This document shows, in pieces, positions 17,300 through 25,995 of a DNA stretch of 32,005 nucleotides (position 1 is its first letter; every line of letters starts with the position of its first letter). The DNA comes from Desulfurococcales archaeon (GTDB taxonomy: Archaea > Thermoproteota > Thermoprotei_A > Sulfolobales > WANQ01). The translations under genes were made by a program, and so were the position numbers. A model generated the notes under the pieces. The model did no database searches and had not been told where the DNA came from. It saw only the letters and a program-made list of their open reading frames with translations. Location of the stretch: contig JALVFK010000126.1 of NCBI GenBank assembly GCA_027030065.1, forward strand, positions 1 to 32,005. Direction: 5' to 3'.

Positions 17300-17545
17300 T
17301 TATATTTGCATTCTTCTTCCTAGGGGAGTCAACTCTATTATTCTTACGTTTTCCTTTAATTGGCGTACGAGAACTAGTCCTTGAATCTCTAAGGTTAGCA
17401 ACGTTTTTAGGAATTGCGAGAACGATAAATCATAAGTTCTACGGAGTGCATCATATAATTCTTTGTCTTTAACTAATCCTCCTCTCGACTCAAGTATTCG
17501 TAGTATTTCTAGATGCAGTGGCCTAAACCGCCATACATTACTCAT
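17300..17545 (-). CDS. Small winged-helix protein
   Basis: An 81-residue protein predicted to be a single winged helix: HLEILRILESRGG (helix 1), DKELYDALRRTYDLSFSQFLKTLLTLEIQGLVLV (helices 2-3) and RQLKENVRIIELTPLGRRMQI (wing). No ligand or metal site is evident. It lies between cdc48 and fen on the same strand with gaps of 49 and 42 bp, so it may be cotranscribed with fen. It could be a DNA-binding factor for replication or repair, but that is inference from location. Confidence 0.7.
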   Translation of the reverse strand: MSNVWRFRPLHLEILRILESRGGLVKDKELYDALRRTYDLSFSQFLKTLLTLEIQGLVLVRQLKENVRIIELTPLGRRMQI

Positions 17546-17594
17546 TTTTATCCACGCCCCACTTTTAATTCGTTAATAAAGAACTAGTGTCTTG

Positions 17595-19802
17595 TTATGT
17601 GTATACGTTAGGCCTTATATTTGTTCTTGGAAGTTGTTGTTTAGCTCTACTCTCCCACATTCTATACAATTGTATCATCTCAGGCGTTATAGAAGGTTTA
17701 ACCCGCCTTAATGCCTTCTCAAAGTGTCTCATATACACTCTTCTAGTATTTATATCATCTCTTAGGGCAAACAGAGCAGCTTCTCTTACTAGATACTCCA
17801 GATCAGCACCACTATAGCCCTTAGTTTTTTCCGCTATAAGTTCTAGGTCTACGTCTTCAGCTAATGGAACCGATCGCGTGTGTATTCTAAGAATCTCCAA
17901 TCTACTACGTTTATCTGGTGGTGGTACGTAGATTATCTTGTCAAATCTTCCTGGTCTTAGCAATGCTGGGTCAAGGATATCGGGTCTATTAGTAGCAGCA
18001 ATGACAACAACGTTGTCGAGTCTAATTAAACCGTCCATCTCTGTTAAGAGTTGACTAACAACTCTCTCTGTCACATGAGTGTCGCTTCCGAGACCTCTCA
18101 TAGGGGCAATTGCATCTATTTCGTCAAAGAATACAATTGCGGGAGAATACTGTCTTGCTCTTCTGAATATTTGTCTTATTGCTTTTTCTGATTCTCCTAC
18201 CCATTTGCTTAGTATTTCTGGGCCCCGAACCGCGATAAAATTAGCACCACTCTCAGTAGCAGCAGCCTTAGCCAACAAAGTCTTACCAGTACCAGGAGGA
18301 CCAAACAAGAGAACTCCTTTTGGAGGCCTAATGCCTACGCGCTTGAATGCTTCTGGGTGTTTTAGTGGCCACTCTACAGCTTCCCTCAACTGCTGCTTAA
18401 CATCCTCCAAACCACCAATATCACTCCAACGAACCTCAGGAACCTCAACATAAATCTCACGCATTCCACTCGGCACTATTTCCTTATATGCTGCTAGGAA
18501 GTCCTCCATTCTAACCTCCATGTTTTCGAGAACATGAGAGGGTATCTTATCCGACGCCAAATCTATTTCAGGTAAATATCTTCTTAACGCATGCATTGCC
18601 GCTTCTTTTACTAGTGCCGCTAAGTCAGCCCCAGTATAACCATGTGTTATTTCCGCTAGTTTCTGTAGATCAACGTCATCTGCTAGCGGCATGTTACGTG
18701 TGTGTATTTGAAGTATTTCTAATCGTCCCTGCTTGTCAGGTAATGTTATCTCTATTTCTCTATCGAATCTACCTGGTCTACGAAGAGCAGGATCTACAGC
18801 TTCAGGCCTATTAGTTGCTGCGATAATTATCACGTTACCTCTGGCTTCAAGTCCATCCATTAATGCAAGTAATTGGGCTACAACTCTTCTTTCAACCTCT
18901 CCTATTACTTCGTCTCTCTTTGGAGCCAAAGCGTCTATTTCGTCTATGAATATTATTGCTGGAGCGTTTTTCTTGGCCTCCTCGAATATTTCTCTTAGAC
19001 GAGCCTCGCTCTCACCATAAAACTTACTCATAATCTCGGGACCATTAATAGCGATGAAATGCGCTTCTGTTTCATTAGCAACCGCTCGAGCAAGTAAGGT
19101 CTTACCTGTGCCTGGTGGACCGTATAATAGTACTCCTTTTGGAGGCTCTATTCCAAGGTGCTTAAAGAGTTCTGGATGTCTAAGCGGGAGTTCTACTAGT
19201 TCCCTAATTCTCTTTATAACGTGTCTCATACCTCCGATATCCTCGTAGGTTACCTTTGGTGTTATTGACCTCTCTACTGGTTTCTGTAGGATCTGTATCT
19301 GTGTTGAATTAGTTACCATAACTACTCCAGACGGCTTTGTCTGTACAACTATGAACGGTAATGGCTTTTCTAGAACGGGTACAAGTATTATATTGCCTTC
19401 AACAACTGGTTTGTCTATTAGTTTTCTACGCACATAGCCTATGAAGCCTTGATCAGCTGAAGCTACGAAATCTGCTGGTGCAAGCCTGACAAGACTAGCT
19501 GGTTTAGCATCTACTACCCTTACTATTACTCTATCTCCAATACTCACGCCTGCATTCTTTCTCATTAGACCATCCATACGTATTATCTCGAGACCCTCAT
19601 CCTCAGGATAACCTGGCCACGCCTTAGCTGCTGTTATCCTACGTCCTTCTATCTCTATTATTTCTCCGGGACTTATATTCGCCCTTCTCATAACCATAGG
19701 ATCAATGCGCGCCCATCCCGTTCCGACATCCCTCTGCTTTGCTTCAACAACCTTCAATATCAACTCCTTCTTTACTCGTTTATTTCTATGTGTAGCCGTC
19801 AA
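17595..19802 (-). CDS. cdc48: Cdc48/VCP-type AAA+ ATPase
   Basis: A 735-residue protein with an N domain (1-185, double-psi barrel plus second subdomain) and two AAA modules. Walker A GPPGTGKT is at 228-235 and again at 501-508; Walker B FIDEID has D287/E288, and FFDEID has D560/E561; GRFD arginine-finger motifs occur in both. It unfolds proteins for the proteasome and for remodelling. The last three residues are V-Y-T, which fits the HbYX proteasome-docking tail. The TTG start follows AAGGGGAT. A clear TATA box lies upstream. Confidence 0.97.
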   Translation of the reverse strand: MTATHRNKRVKKELILKVVEAKQRDVGTGWARIDPMVMRRANISPGEIIEIEGRRITAAKAWPGYPEDEGLEIIRMDGLMRKNAGVSIGDRVIVRVVDAKPASLVRLAPADFVASADQGFIGYVRRKLIDKPVVEGNIILVPVLEKPLPFIVVQTKPSGVVMVTNSTQIQILQKPVERSITPKVTYEDIGGMRHVIKRIRELVELPLRHPELFKHLGIEPPKGVLLYGPPGTGKTLLARAVANETEAHFIAINGPEIMSKFYGESEARLREIFEEAKKNAPAIIFIDEIDALAPKRDEVIGEVERRVVAQLLALMDGLEARGNVIIIAATNRPEAVDPALRRPGRFDREIEITLPDKQGRLEILQIHTRNMPLADDVDLQKLAEITHGYTGADLAALVKEAAMHALRRYLPEIDLASDKIPSHVLENMEVRMEDFLAAYKEIVPSGMREIYVEVPEVRWSDIGGLEDVKQQLREAVEWPLKHPEAFKRVGIRPPKGVLLFGPPGTGKTLLAKAAATESGANFIAVRGPEILSKWVGESEKAIRQIFRRARQYSPAIVFFDEIDAIAPMRGLGSDTHVTERVVSQLLTEMDGLIRLDNVVVIAATNRPDILDPALLRPGRFDKIIYVPPPDKRSRLEILRIHTRSVPLAEDVDLELIAEKTKGYSGADLEYLVREAALFALRDDINTRRVYMRHFEKALRRVKPSITPEMIQLYRMWESRAKQQLPRTNIRPNVYT

Positions 19803-19851
19803 TAACTATCCCCTTCTAAGCCCATATAGTATCCTACGTACTGCAGCTAGC

Positions 19852-19859
19852 TATTTATA
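19852..19859 (-). promoter_or_regulatory. TATA box for cdc48
   Basis: The reverse strand reads GGTATAAATAGC, with core TATAAATA at these coordinates. It is 50-57 bases upstream of the cdc48 TTG, giving a leader near 26 nt that contains AAGGGGAT. This is the best TATA match I saw in the window. Confidence 0.6.
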
Positions 19860-19957
19860 CCTATATTATACTTGAATGAAAAGACTGCTATCCTGTTAAA
19901 ATAAGATAGTGTTTTCCTAATATATGTAAGATAAGAGAATATTCCTTTAGACATAGT

Positions 19958-20236
19958 TTAAAAACTCATTCTATGTAACATTTCCACTTCTACTTCACTC
20001 ACTTTTTCAATACTCTTTATTATCTCCTCTAGCTTCTCGGTACCACCCTCTTCGTCCTCAGGCATTAATATGTATAGTCTTAGAGCATTTAACCCAAACG
20101 CTATTGGAACAATATCATACCTCATAAGCTCGTATCCTTCGGGAAGTTTCTTTGAAACTTCGTCTACGATCTCCTTTTTTAAGTCTACATTTATATCTGT
20201 TGGGAGAACTTTCAATATAGCGAGTAATTTTGCCAT
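19958..20236 (-). CDS. ef1b: Elongation factor 1-beta (aEF1B)
   Basis: A 92-residue protein matching archaeal EF-1beta: MAKLLAILKVLPTDINVDL at the start, PIAFGLNALRLYILMPEDEEGG in the middle and IEKVSEVEVEMLHRMSF at the end. It is the nucleotide exchange factor for aEF1A. The size fits the archaeal form, which is only the catalytic domain of the eukaryotic protein. It follows the zinc-ribbon gene by 17 bp, a widespread archaeal pairing. Confidence 0.95.
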   Translation of the reverse strand: MAKLLAILKVLPTDINVDLKKEIVDEVSKKLPEGYELMRYDIVPIAFGLNALRLYILMPEDEEGGTEKLEEIIKSIEKVSEVEVEMLHRMSF

Positions 20237-20253
20237 CCCTACTACCCTCTACT

Positions 20254-20466
20254 TTATGGTCCTTCAAACCCGCAATTAGGACACTTATATTTAATTGTAA
20301 GCTTCCTACATTTATTACAACGCCATATTAGCACTCTTCCACAATTAGGACAGTAGAATGCTACACCACGCTCTGTAGGTGATATTAGCCTACCACAGCT
20401 TGAACATGTCGGTGGTGTTGTTGTTTCTACTATTGCTGCTAATCTTACTCTAGTAGCTAACGCCAT
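20254..20466 (-). CDS. Small zinc-ribbon protein (aEF1B partner)
   Basis: A 70-residue protein with four CxxC pairs: CSSCG, CPNCG, CNKC and CPNCG, forming two zinc ribbons. It is the archaeal HVO_2753-like/DUF1610 type that commonly precedes the aEF1-beta gene. I start at ATG 20466 because TGAGGT sits 9-14 bases upstream and a TATA element lies at 20502-20509; the longer frame from TTG 20502 would begin inside that TATA element. Function is not established; nucleic-acid binding is likely. Confidence 0.82.
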   Translation of the reverse strand: MALATRVRLAAIVETTTPPTCSSCGRLISPTERGVAFYCPNCGRVLIWRCNKCRKLTIKYKCPNCGFEGP

Positions 20467-20501
20467 GACTCGTACCTCATCTTGTACTCTTCTGCGGGCC
20501 A

Positions 20502-20509
20502 AGTATAAG
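20502..20509 (-). promoter_or_regulatory. Probable TATA box for zinc-ribbon/aEF1B operon
   Basis: The reverse strand reads CTTATACT, 36-43 bases upstream of the chosen ATG, in a divergent intergenic region shared with pth2. It argues against the longer TTG start. Confidence 0.45.
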
Positions 20510-20523
20510 ATTAATTTAGGATT

Positions 20524-20531
20524 AATAAATA
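20524..20531 (+). promoter_or_regulatory. Probable TATA box for pth2-truD
   Basis: AATAAATA lies about 33-40 bases upstream of the pth2 ATG. An AGGGGT ribosome-binding site follows at 20551-20556. Confidence 0.4.
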
Positions 20532-20563
20532 GTTATGCTATCAAGAACTAAGGGGTAGACTAT

Positions 20564-20920
20564 ATGGAAGAATACAAGCAGGTAATCGTTGTTAGAACTG
20601 ATTTAAAAATGAGCAAAGGTAAACTAGCCGCACAAGTAGCACATGCAGCTGTTTCAGCTTTACTAGAAGCACTAAAATATAAGCGAGAATGGGTTGAGAG
20701 ATGGATTGAACAGGGACAAAAGAAGGTAGTCTTAAGGGTTGAATCAGAAAAAGAACTAATAGATATTTATGAAAAAGCACAGAGAAAAAATCTCCCCGTC
20801 TCCCTGATCATTGATGCTGGAAGAACAGAACTCGAACCCGGAACAAAAACGTGTGTCGGTATAGGACCAGCACCTTCTAGGAGAATAGATGAGATCACAG
20901 GTGAACTAAAATTACTTTAA
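20564..20920 (+). CDS. pth2: Peptidyl-tRNA hydrolase Pth2
   Basis: A 118-residue protein with the Pth2 fingerprint: KQVIVVRTDLKMSKGKLAAQVAHAAV at the N-terminus, VLRVESEKEL, and DAGRTELEPGTKTCVGIGP near the C-terminus, which carries the catalytic region. It releases tRNA from prematurely terminated peptides. The ATG has AGGGGT at about 7 bases upstream. It is the first gene of a unit with truD, whose conserved N-terminal coding begins within its last codons. Confidence 0.96.
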   Translation: MEEYKQVIVVRTDLKMSKGKLAAQVAHAAVSALLEALKYKREWVERWIEQGQKKVVLRVESEKELIDIYEKAQRKNLPVSLIIDAGRTELEPGTKTCVGIGPAPSRRIDEITGELKLL

Positions 20921-22155
20921 ACAAAAATATTTCTCCTTACGAGATAGACCATATCCTTGGCATTCAATATTATGTACTCGATGCCTTTAAGATAGAGAGT
21001 TTAAGACATAGATTAAGACCTAGCGAGTTTATTGTAGAAGAAATAGATAGAAGCGGCAAAATAGTATCTACATACTTATTAAGTGAGTCTAAATCCGAGA
21101 TGATTTATTCAGGGAAGTCTAGGTCTTACGCTCTATATATTCTATATAAAAAAGAGAAGTCTACACTTGAAGCATTAAAAATTATCCAACGTGTACTAGG
21201 TATTTCTTCCCGTGATATAGATGTTGCTGGATTAAAAGATGCCTTCGCTAAAACCTATCAACTAGTAACAGTGAATACACGAAGAATTGACACATTGCCA
21301 GGGATAATTAAGAAAGATAAAATAAAGTTAATCTTAGTAGGATTCGTTGATAAGCCGTTGAGAAGGGGAGATCTTTGGGGAAATAAGTTCACTATAACAC
21401 TGATAATTAACGAAGAAGAGTATACGAAGTTTCTACATAACTATAATGCTTTATTACAAGAGAAGGTTCTACCAGCCTACTACGGCTACCAAAGATTTGG
21501 TACACGTAGACCAATAACACATCTTATCGGAAAATATCTTTTGAAAAGAGATTGGTGTTTGGTGCTTAGAACGATAATAGATCTCCCATTTATAACGGAA
21601 AATGACTACGTCGTAGCGTGGAGGTTAAATGCCCTAAACATAGAAAATACTGTAAAATACACTATAGGTTTGAACCCTGAGGATAGCGTATACAACGCCC
21701 TAATGGAGAGGAAAGAATCAGCTTGTTATAATATAATAGCTAAGAGGATCCCGAAAAAATTATTGGAGATATTCTTATCCGCATATCAATCATATTTATT
21801 TAATGTTATTTTAAGTCTGCTAATAGAAGATAGCTCGTACTATACTATAGATATTTCAGAGAAGATTAGAGTTCCGGGCTACAGACTAAATAAATGCGAT
21901 GAATATTGTAGATACGTTATGGAATACGAGAACATAACCTCAAAAGAATTCAACGTTAGAGAACTAGGTATTAAAGCTCTATCATATAATAGACCAGTAA
22001 AAATGATTGTCTATGAGCCTCAGATAAGGATTGACAAATATGAGAGTAGAAATGACTTACTAAAAATAATAATTTCTTTTAAGCTTGCTAGAGGTATGTA
22101 TGCTACTATCGTGCTGAGGGAACTAACGAGAGCAAACCCTCTCAAATTCACATGA
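20911..22155 (+). CDS. truD: tRNA pseudouridine synthase TruD, apparent non-AUG (ATT) start
   Basis: TruD (Pus7) makes pseudouridine 13 in tRNA. The catalytic motif AGLKDAFAKTYQ is present, as are YYGYQRFGTRR and FLSAYQSYLFN. From the first ATG (21100) the protein is 351 residues, but the frame is open upstream and encodes the family N-terminus: DHILGIQYYVLDAFKIE, then RLRPSEFIVEEID. Between the in-frame TGA at 20902 and 21100 I find no ATG, GTG or TTG. An ATT at 20911 lies six bases after AGGTGA, giving a 414-residue protein overlapping pth2 by 10 bp. A start at ATT, a frameshift or a sequence error are the options. Confidence 0.85.
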   Translation: MTLNKNISPYEIDHILGIQYYVLDAFKIESLRHRLRPSEFIVEEIDRSGKIVSTYLLSESKSEMIYSGKSRSYALYILYKKEKSTLEALKIIQRVLGISSRDIDVAGLKDAFAKTYQLVTVNTRRIDTLPGIIKKDKIKLILVGFVDKPLRRGDLWGNKFTITLIINEEEYTKFLHNYNALLQEKVLPAYYGYQRFGTRRPITHLIGKYLLKRDWCLVLRTIIDLPFITENDYVVAWRLNALNIENTVKYTIGLNPEDSVYNALMERKESACYNIIAKRIPKKLLEIFLSAYQSYLFNVILSLLIEDSSYYTIDISEKIRVPGYRLNKCDEYCRYVMEYENITSKEFNVRELGIKALSYNRPVKMIVYEPQIRIDKYESRNDLLKIIISFKLARGMYATIVLRELTRANPLKFT

Positions 22156-22191
22156 AAACAGAATATCCAGTGTCTTTTTGAAAAAACGAGA

Positions 22192-22707
22192 TTATATCTC
22201 CGCTACTCTTATCTCAACTTCTTGGCCTATGATCTCTGATAATATCTTCTCGTATACTTCACGAGCATGCGATATTATTCTGAAATCCGATCTCGGTACC
22301 CTAATAACATAATGTGTTGATCCATCCGGCAACCATACAGTGTTTATTCCAAGAATTCTCACTGGATGCAATACTAGTGTTGCTAATTGTCGAACATCAT
22401 TTGATTTAGGCACAACCTTTACACGTATGTTAAGTTTATTAGATAATGCTCTAGAGAGCTTTCCTAGCTCGTGTGGTGAAATCTTCCTCTTAAACGATAA
22501 TACGACTACGAGAATATTGTCCTCTCTATACGATTTATGATATTCCGCATCTTTAAGGAACTTAACACCAGATTCCTCTAGCTCTATAAGAGCTCTCATA
22601 ACCTCAACTTCGAACTCCTTAACCTGGCCCGAGTCCACTAGGAACTGGCAACGGGGACATAGTATACCGCTTTTCACACATATATAGTCTAACGGTATTT
22701 TCACCAA
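22192..22707 (-). CDS. Conserved archaeal protein, NusA/KH-like, with Cys cluster (tentative)
   Basis: A 171-residue protein. The N-terminus has three cysteines (C10, C17, C20 in ICVKSGILCPRC) that could bind zinc. The following part looks like two small alpha/beta RNA-binding modules: NILVVVLSFKRKISPHEL then SNKLNIRVKVVPKSNDV, and VRILGINTVWLPDGS, which resembles KH/NusA-like proteins of archaea. TTG 22707 and GTG 22704 are adjacent starts after GAGGTTAAG. It is a single gene, convergent with truD and divergent from rpl40e. A transcription or RNA-binding role is inferred; I do not assign a symbol. Confidence 0.55.
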   Translation of the reverse strand: MVKIPLDYICVKSGILCPRCQFLVDSGQVKEFEVEVMRALIELEESGVKFLKDAEYHKSYREDNILVVVLSFKRKISPHELGKLSRALSNKLNIRVKVVPKSNDVRQLATLVLHPVRILGINTVWLPDGSTHYVIRVPRSDFRIISHAREVYEKILSEIIGQEVEIRVAEI

Positions 22708-22799
22708 AGCCTTAACCTCATTATCACACTATTATTGTTAGTACTTGTACTTCTTAGACGTGGAGAGCTAAAATTCTTAACTCTAACTATGAGAGGAAA

Positions 22800-22811
22800 G
22801 AAATATATTTC
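22800..22811. promoter_or_regulatory. Perfect 12-bp palindrome, likely the rpl40e TATA region
   Basis: GAAATATATTTC is its own reverse complement and is centred about 61 bases upstream of the L40e GTG. It may simply be a TATA element (AAATATAT) with initiation near 22830, or an operator. Confidence 0.35.
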
Positions 22812-22866
22812 CTAATATGTATTTCTGGGCTTAGACTCTGAAGAAGGTACTTGAGGGGATACAGCA

Positions 22867-23037
22867 GTGCCAGTCAAAGACCCAGTAAAAGTCGAGATAG
22901 TTATTAACCGTGCATTGAGGAAACTAGTCTGTAGAAACTGTGGTGCACTTAATCCATGGGGAGCAACTAAGTGTAGGCGCTGTAGAAGTAGAAACCTAAG
23001 ACCTAAACGGATCGAAAAAGGATTAAAGCGCGGCTAA
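22867..23037 (+). CDS. rpl40e: 50S ribosomal protein L40e
   Basis: A 56-residue protein starting [20 protein letters not shown], with a zinc ribbon CRNCG, 9 residues, then CRRC and a basic tail. This is eL40 of the archaeal large ribosomal subunit, here without the ubiquitin fusion found in eukaryotes. The GTG start is preceded by GAGGGGAT at about 8 bases. The stop overlaps the end of the nucleotidyltransferase gene by 4 bp on the opposite strand. Confidence 0.93.
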   Translation: MPVKDPVKVEIVINRALRKLVCRNCGALNPWGATKCRRCRSRNLRPKRIEKGLKRG

Positions 23038-23603
23038 AGTTTTAGCCCTAACTCTTTAAGCCGTGTAATAATCATATTTCTCTCATCTTGAGGAAAGAAT
23101 CCTAAATGGCGCCACAGTATTCTCTGATTTATCTTGTATCCCTTCTTATCTAAAAGACTTATGATGTCAACTAGTTTTTCATAGTCTTCTGGAGCCCCGG
23201 CTCTCGCCTTAAGGAGCAAATAGTCTTCGACATGAATTAATTTCACATCAATATCCTTTATTTTCTTTTTACGTGCTTCAGATAGTATTTCTGGCGGTAT
23301 ATAGAAGTCATATATATTCTCATAGAGCTCAACCACTATATCTCCTTCATCAGTATTTATTACCAAACGTGGTGTTCCTATATCAGTAAATCCGAACCCC
23401 CATTTTCTTTCTTCAGCAACACTTCGAATGGATTCTTCCTCCATGAAAGGACTTGTATTAGTTATAAACAAGTCAAGATCTCCACTAAACTTCTTGCTCT
23501 TCAATTCCAGGTATACTACGGTATCACCTATGATTACATAATCGTATCCTAAATCCGCTATTTCCTTTAATACCTTCACGAGCGAAGACAGTGTATACGG
23601 CAA
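23034..23603 (-). CDS. Nucleotidyltransferase-fold protein
   Basis: A 189-residue protein with a probable nucleotidyltransferase core: [27 protein letters not shown] (about 21-47) fits the pattern of a G-x-hydrophobic strand followed by GDLDLF, where the aspartates would bind metal. The C-terminal helical part includes [12 protein letters not shown], which resembles AbiEii/MNT-type enzymes in which this helix carries a conserved lysine. The TTG start is preceded by GGAGGT at 7 bases. The substrate is unknown. It is convergent with rpl40e; a direct role in translation or as an antitoxin-like factor is not shown. Confidence 0.65.
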   Translation of the reverse strand: MPYTLSSLVKVLKEIADLGYDYVIIGDTVVYLELKSKKFSGDLDLFITNTSPFMEEESIRSVAEERKWGFGFTDIGTPRLVINTDEGDIVVELYENIYDFYIPPEILSEARKKKIKDIDVKLIHVEDYLLLKARAGAPEDYEKLVDIISLLDKKGYKINQRILWRHLGFFPQDERNMIITRLKELGLKL

Positions 23604-23698
23604 TTACTTCTACCTCCACGTCAAGTATCTTATAACACTGATATTATAAAGTATGTAGATAAACAAAAATAGACCCCGGAGAAAAATAGAGTTTCAGA

Positions 23699-23801
23699 GC
23701 CGGGGTGGCCGAGCGGTCAAAGGCGGCGGGCTGCAGTGGCTACCAAAGCCGCCCATCAGAAACCCGTTTAAGCCCGGGTTCGAATCCCGGCCCCGGCTCC
23801 A
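23699..23801 (+). tRNA. tRNA-Cys (GCA) with a 25-nt intron, CCA encoded
   Basis: Acceptor GCCGGGG/CCCCGGC, D stem GCC/GGC, anticodon stem GCGGG/CCCGT, T arm CCGGG-TTCGAAT-CCCGG and discriminator U followed by CCA. The loop reads C-T-G-C-A-G-A once the intron (23737-23761, 25 nt, position 37/38) is removed, giving anticodon GCA at 23733-23735. The U73 discriminator and GCCGGGG acceptor fit archaeal tRNA-Cys. The splice-site helix is imperfect (CTG with CAG, then a C-T mismatch). Confidence 0.95.
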
Positions 23802-23809
23802 CATACTCT

Positions 23810-25474
23810 TTAGCCTCCACCTATTAGCTTCATCGAGGTCTGAACCATAGCGTTAATGTAATCTATAATTCCATTAGCTGATGTTGTTCCGCTAGCAATA
23901 TGTTCTAATACATCAATGCCTCCGATCATTGATAGAATTCCTACTAAAATTATTAGCCCAGCTAAAACGCTTAATACCGAAACTGGTAGTGTCTCTTCTC
24001 TTATTTTTCCTAGAAACTCAACGGGCCTAGGAGGTACTAATAATGTCACTATTAGTTTCATGTAACCCAATATACTTATTGCCGTTGATAATATCAATAT
24101 TAGTGCAAATATTGCTAAACCACTATTAATCAATGCATTATATATTAGCAGCTTGCTAAAGAATCCTCCAAGCGGCGGAACTCCAAGAAGATGTAGGAGC
24201 CCTAATATTACTAGAGCCGTTGTTACTGGCATTATTTTTCCAAGACCTTTCATGAAATTTATACTTCTTGTACCCGTTGCTTTTATGTACAGACCAGACG
24301 CCATGAATAAAAGTGTTTTACCAAATGAATGGTTAATTGTATGCAATACCACTCCAGCTATAGCCATAGAGGTAAGAGCTGTACTAACGCCTCTTAAACC
24401 CACACCTAAACCCATGAATATTATCCCTAAGTGCGCGATTGTTGAATAAGCTAACAAACGCTTTATATCATCTTGAATAATCATTACGAGCGCTCCTAGT
24501 ATAGCAGAAACTGCTCCAAGAATTAGGATAATTAATAATATTGCGTCTCTCAGACTCATGCCTCCGCCTATATCAAGTGTAGAGTTAGAGCCGAAAATCG
24601 TGTACATGAAACGTAGTGTGGCATAAGCCCCCATTTTAACAACCAGGCCGGATAAGGCAGCTGATACGGGTGTTGGTGCTTCAGGATGTGCATCGGGAAG
24701 CCAGAAGTGATTGGGAAATACAGCTGACTTAAAGGTAAATGCCCAGAGGGCTAGAGCTAGAGCTATTGCCGAGGCTATAAAGACGTTACCATAACCTACT
24801 CCGCTCATATTGGATAGGAAGCTATATGCTGTAGTAAGAGTTGAGGTAAGCCATGGTCTTGCTTTTAACGCCAAATCAGCCATATTCACCGTACCATATG
24901 TTCCATAAATGAATACCACTGATAAGAAGTACATTGTTGTAGCAGTAGCGCCAACGATAGAGTACTTTATCGCTGCTTCTATGGCTTCTCGTTTAGACCT
25001 ATAAAATGCTACGAGACCGTATGCAGATATAGCTAGCACTTCTATCATAACAAATAAGTTGAATATATCACCTGTGTATACTATACCAAGCATACCGGTT
25101 TCAATTAGTAGAATAAGAGTATAGTACCATTCAACTCCATCTTCATTTTTCATATACCACCAACTATATATTACCACTAATAGCATGTCAAGAGCCACTA
25201 GGAAACCTAAAACACTACTAACACCATCAATCTCGTACACTATGCCAAGAGGACCAGGCCATCCTCCAAACAAGTAAACCAGTGGATGACCATAAACATA
25301 GTTAACTAAGTAGAAGTTAACGAATGCAAACAATAATGCTACAATAGTGAAGACCAGCGCATATATATGGTAGAATAATCTTCTCTTAATTACTAAAGAG
25401 ATTAGTGGAAGTGAAAAGGCTGCTATAGTTAGTAATAATGGTGCTATGCCTATGCTGACTTGAGGCCATATCAT
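23810..25474 (-). CDS. MrpD/MbhH-like antiporter subunit (complex I ND family)
   Basis: A 554-residue polytopic membrane protein of the NuoL/M/N-Mrp family. Key proton-path residues appear in place: Glu in FNLFVMIEVLAISAYG and Lys in AFTFKSAVFPNHFWLPDAHPEAPTPV (the conserved family block). It moves protons or sodium across the membrane when driven by the redox module. The ATG follows AAGGTGAT. It is the last gene of the hydrogenase/Mrp operon, and no MrpA-sized subunit is present. A C-terminal hydrophobic extension of about 60 residues may stand in for the small MbhI subunit; that is inference. Confidence 0.9.
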   Translation of the reverse strand: MIWPQVSIGIAPLLLTIAAFSLPLISLVIKRRLFYHIYALVFTIVALLFAFVNFYLVNYVYGHPLVYLFGGWPGPLGIVYEIDGVSSVLGFLVALDMLLVVIYSWWYMKNEDGVEWYYTLILLIETGMLGIVYTGDIFNLFVMIEVLAISAYGLVAFYRSKREAIEAAIKYSIVGATATTMYFLSVVFIYGTYGTVNMADLALKARPWLTSTLTTAYSFLSNMSGVGYGNVFIASAIALALALWAFTFKSAVFPNHFWLPDAHPEAPTPVSAALSGLVVKMGAYATLRFMYTIFGSNSTLDIGGGMSLRDAILLIILILGAVSAILGALVMIIQDDIKRLLAYSTIAHLGIIFMGLGVGLRGVSTALTSMAIAGVVLHTINHSFGKTLLFMASGLYIKATGTRSINFMKGLGKIMPVTTALVILGLLHLLGVPPLGGFFSKLLIYNALINSGLAIFALILILSTAISILGYMKLIVTLLVPPRPVEFLGKIREETLPVSVLSVLAGLIILVGILSMIGGIDVLEHIASGTTSANGIIDYINAMVQTSMKLIGGG

Positions 25475-25488
25475 AGTGTATCACCTTG

Positions 25489-25995
25489 CTAGTCGAATAT
25501 TCTTTTAGCGTATTCATCGAACATTTTGCTTATTTTTTCGCGTGCAAGAGAAGGCTCGGTAGTTTTAACATCTATCCAATGCACATAAAAGATCTTGTTC
25601 TCCTTATCTAAATCTACTACAACTGTTCCAGGTGTATTTGTTATCGAACATGCCACCAATGCCTCCCCATAATCACTATTGGTTTCATATGGTACGCGTA
25701 CAATTCCCGGATTTAGTGACATCTTAGGACTTAAGGCGCGTTTTATAACATCAATATGTGATAATACTTCGCTTATGAAGAAGTACTTCAACGAGTATGC
25801 TATAAGCCATAAAAACCTCTTTGGATCTGAAGCCTTTTTAGGATTTTCTAATACTATGTTGGTAGTTATTAAACCTACAGCAATTGAAACTATTATACCC
25901 GTCACTATGTCATAGAGTTTTATTGATCCCGTGAATACTATGTAAACAGTAAACGATAATATTGAGATAGGTATTGATTTTATTAGTCTATTCAT
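25489..25995 (-). CDS. mnhE: MnhE/MrpE-like subunit (MbhA)
   Basis: A 168-residue protein with two hydrophobic segments near the N-terminus, then ALSPKMSLNPGIVRVPYET and EALVACSITNTPGTVVVDLD, the MnhE signature (ITLTPGT in most homologues), and FYVHWIDV. It is part of the antiporter module, corresponding to MbhA of Pyrococcus. The ATG overlaps the stop of mnhC (ATGA). Confidence 0.9.
   Translation of the reverse strand: MNRLIKSIPISILSFTVYIVFTGSIKLYDIVTGIIVSIAVGLITTNIVLENPKKASDPKRFLWLIAYSLKYFFISEVLSHIDVIKRALSPKMSLNPGIVRVPYETNSDYGEALVACSITNTPGTVVVDLDKENKIFYVHWIDVKTTEPSLAREKISKMFDEYAKRIFD

Noticed and set aside
17595-19802. Several plus-strand open frames across cdc48
   Set aside because: They are antisense shadows of a strongly conserved AAA+ gene and have no recognisable protein features.
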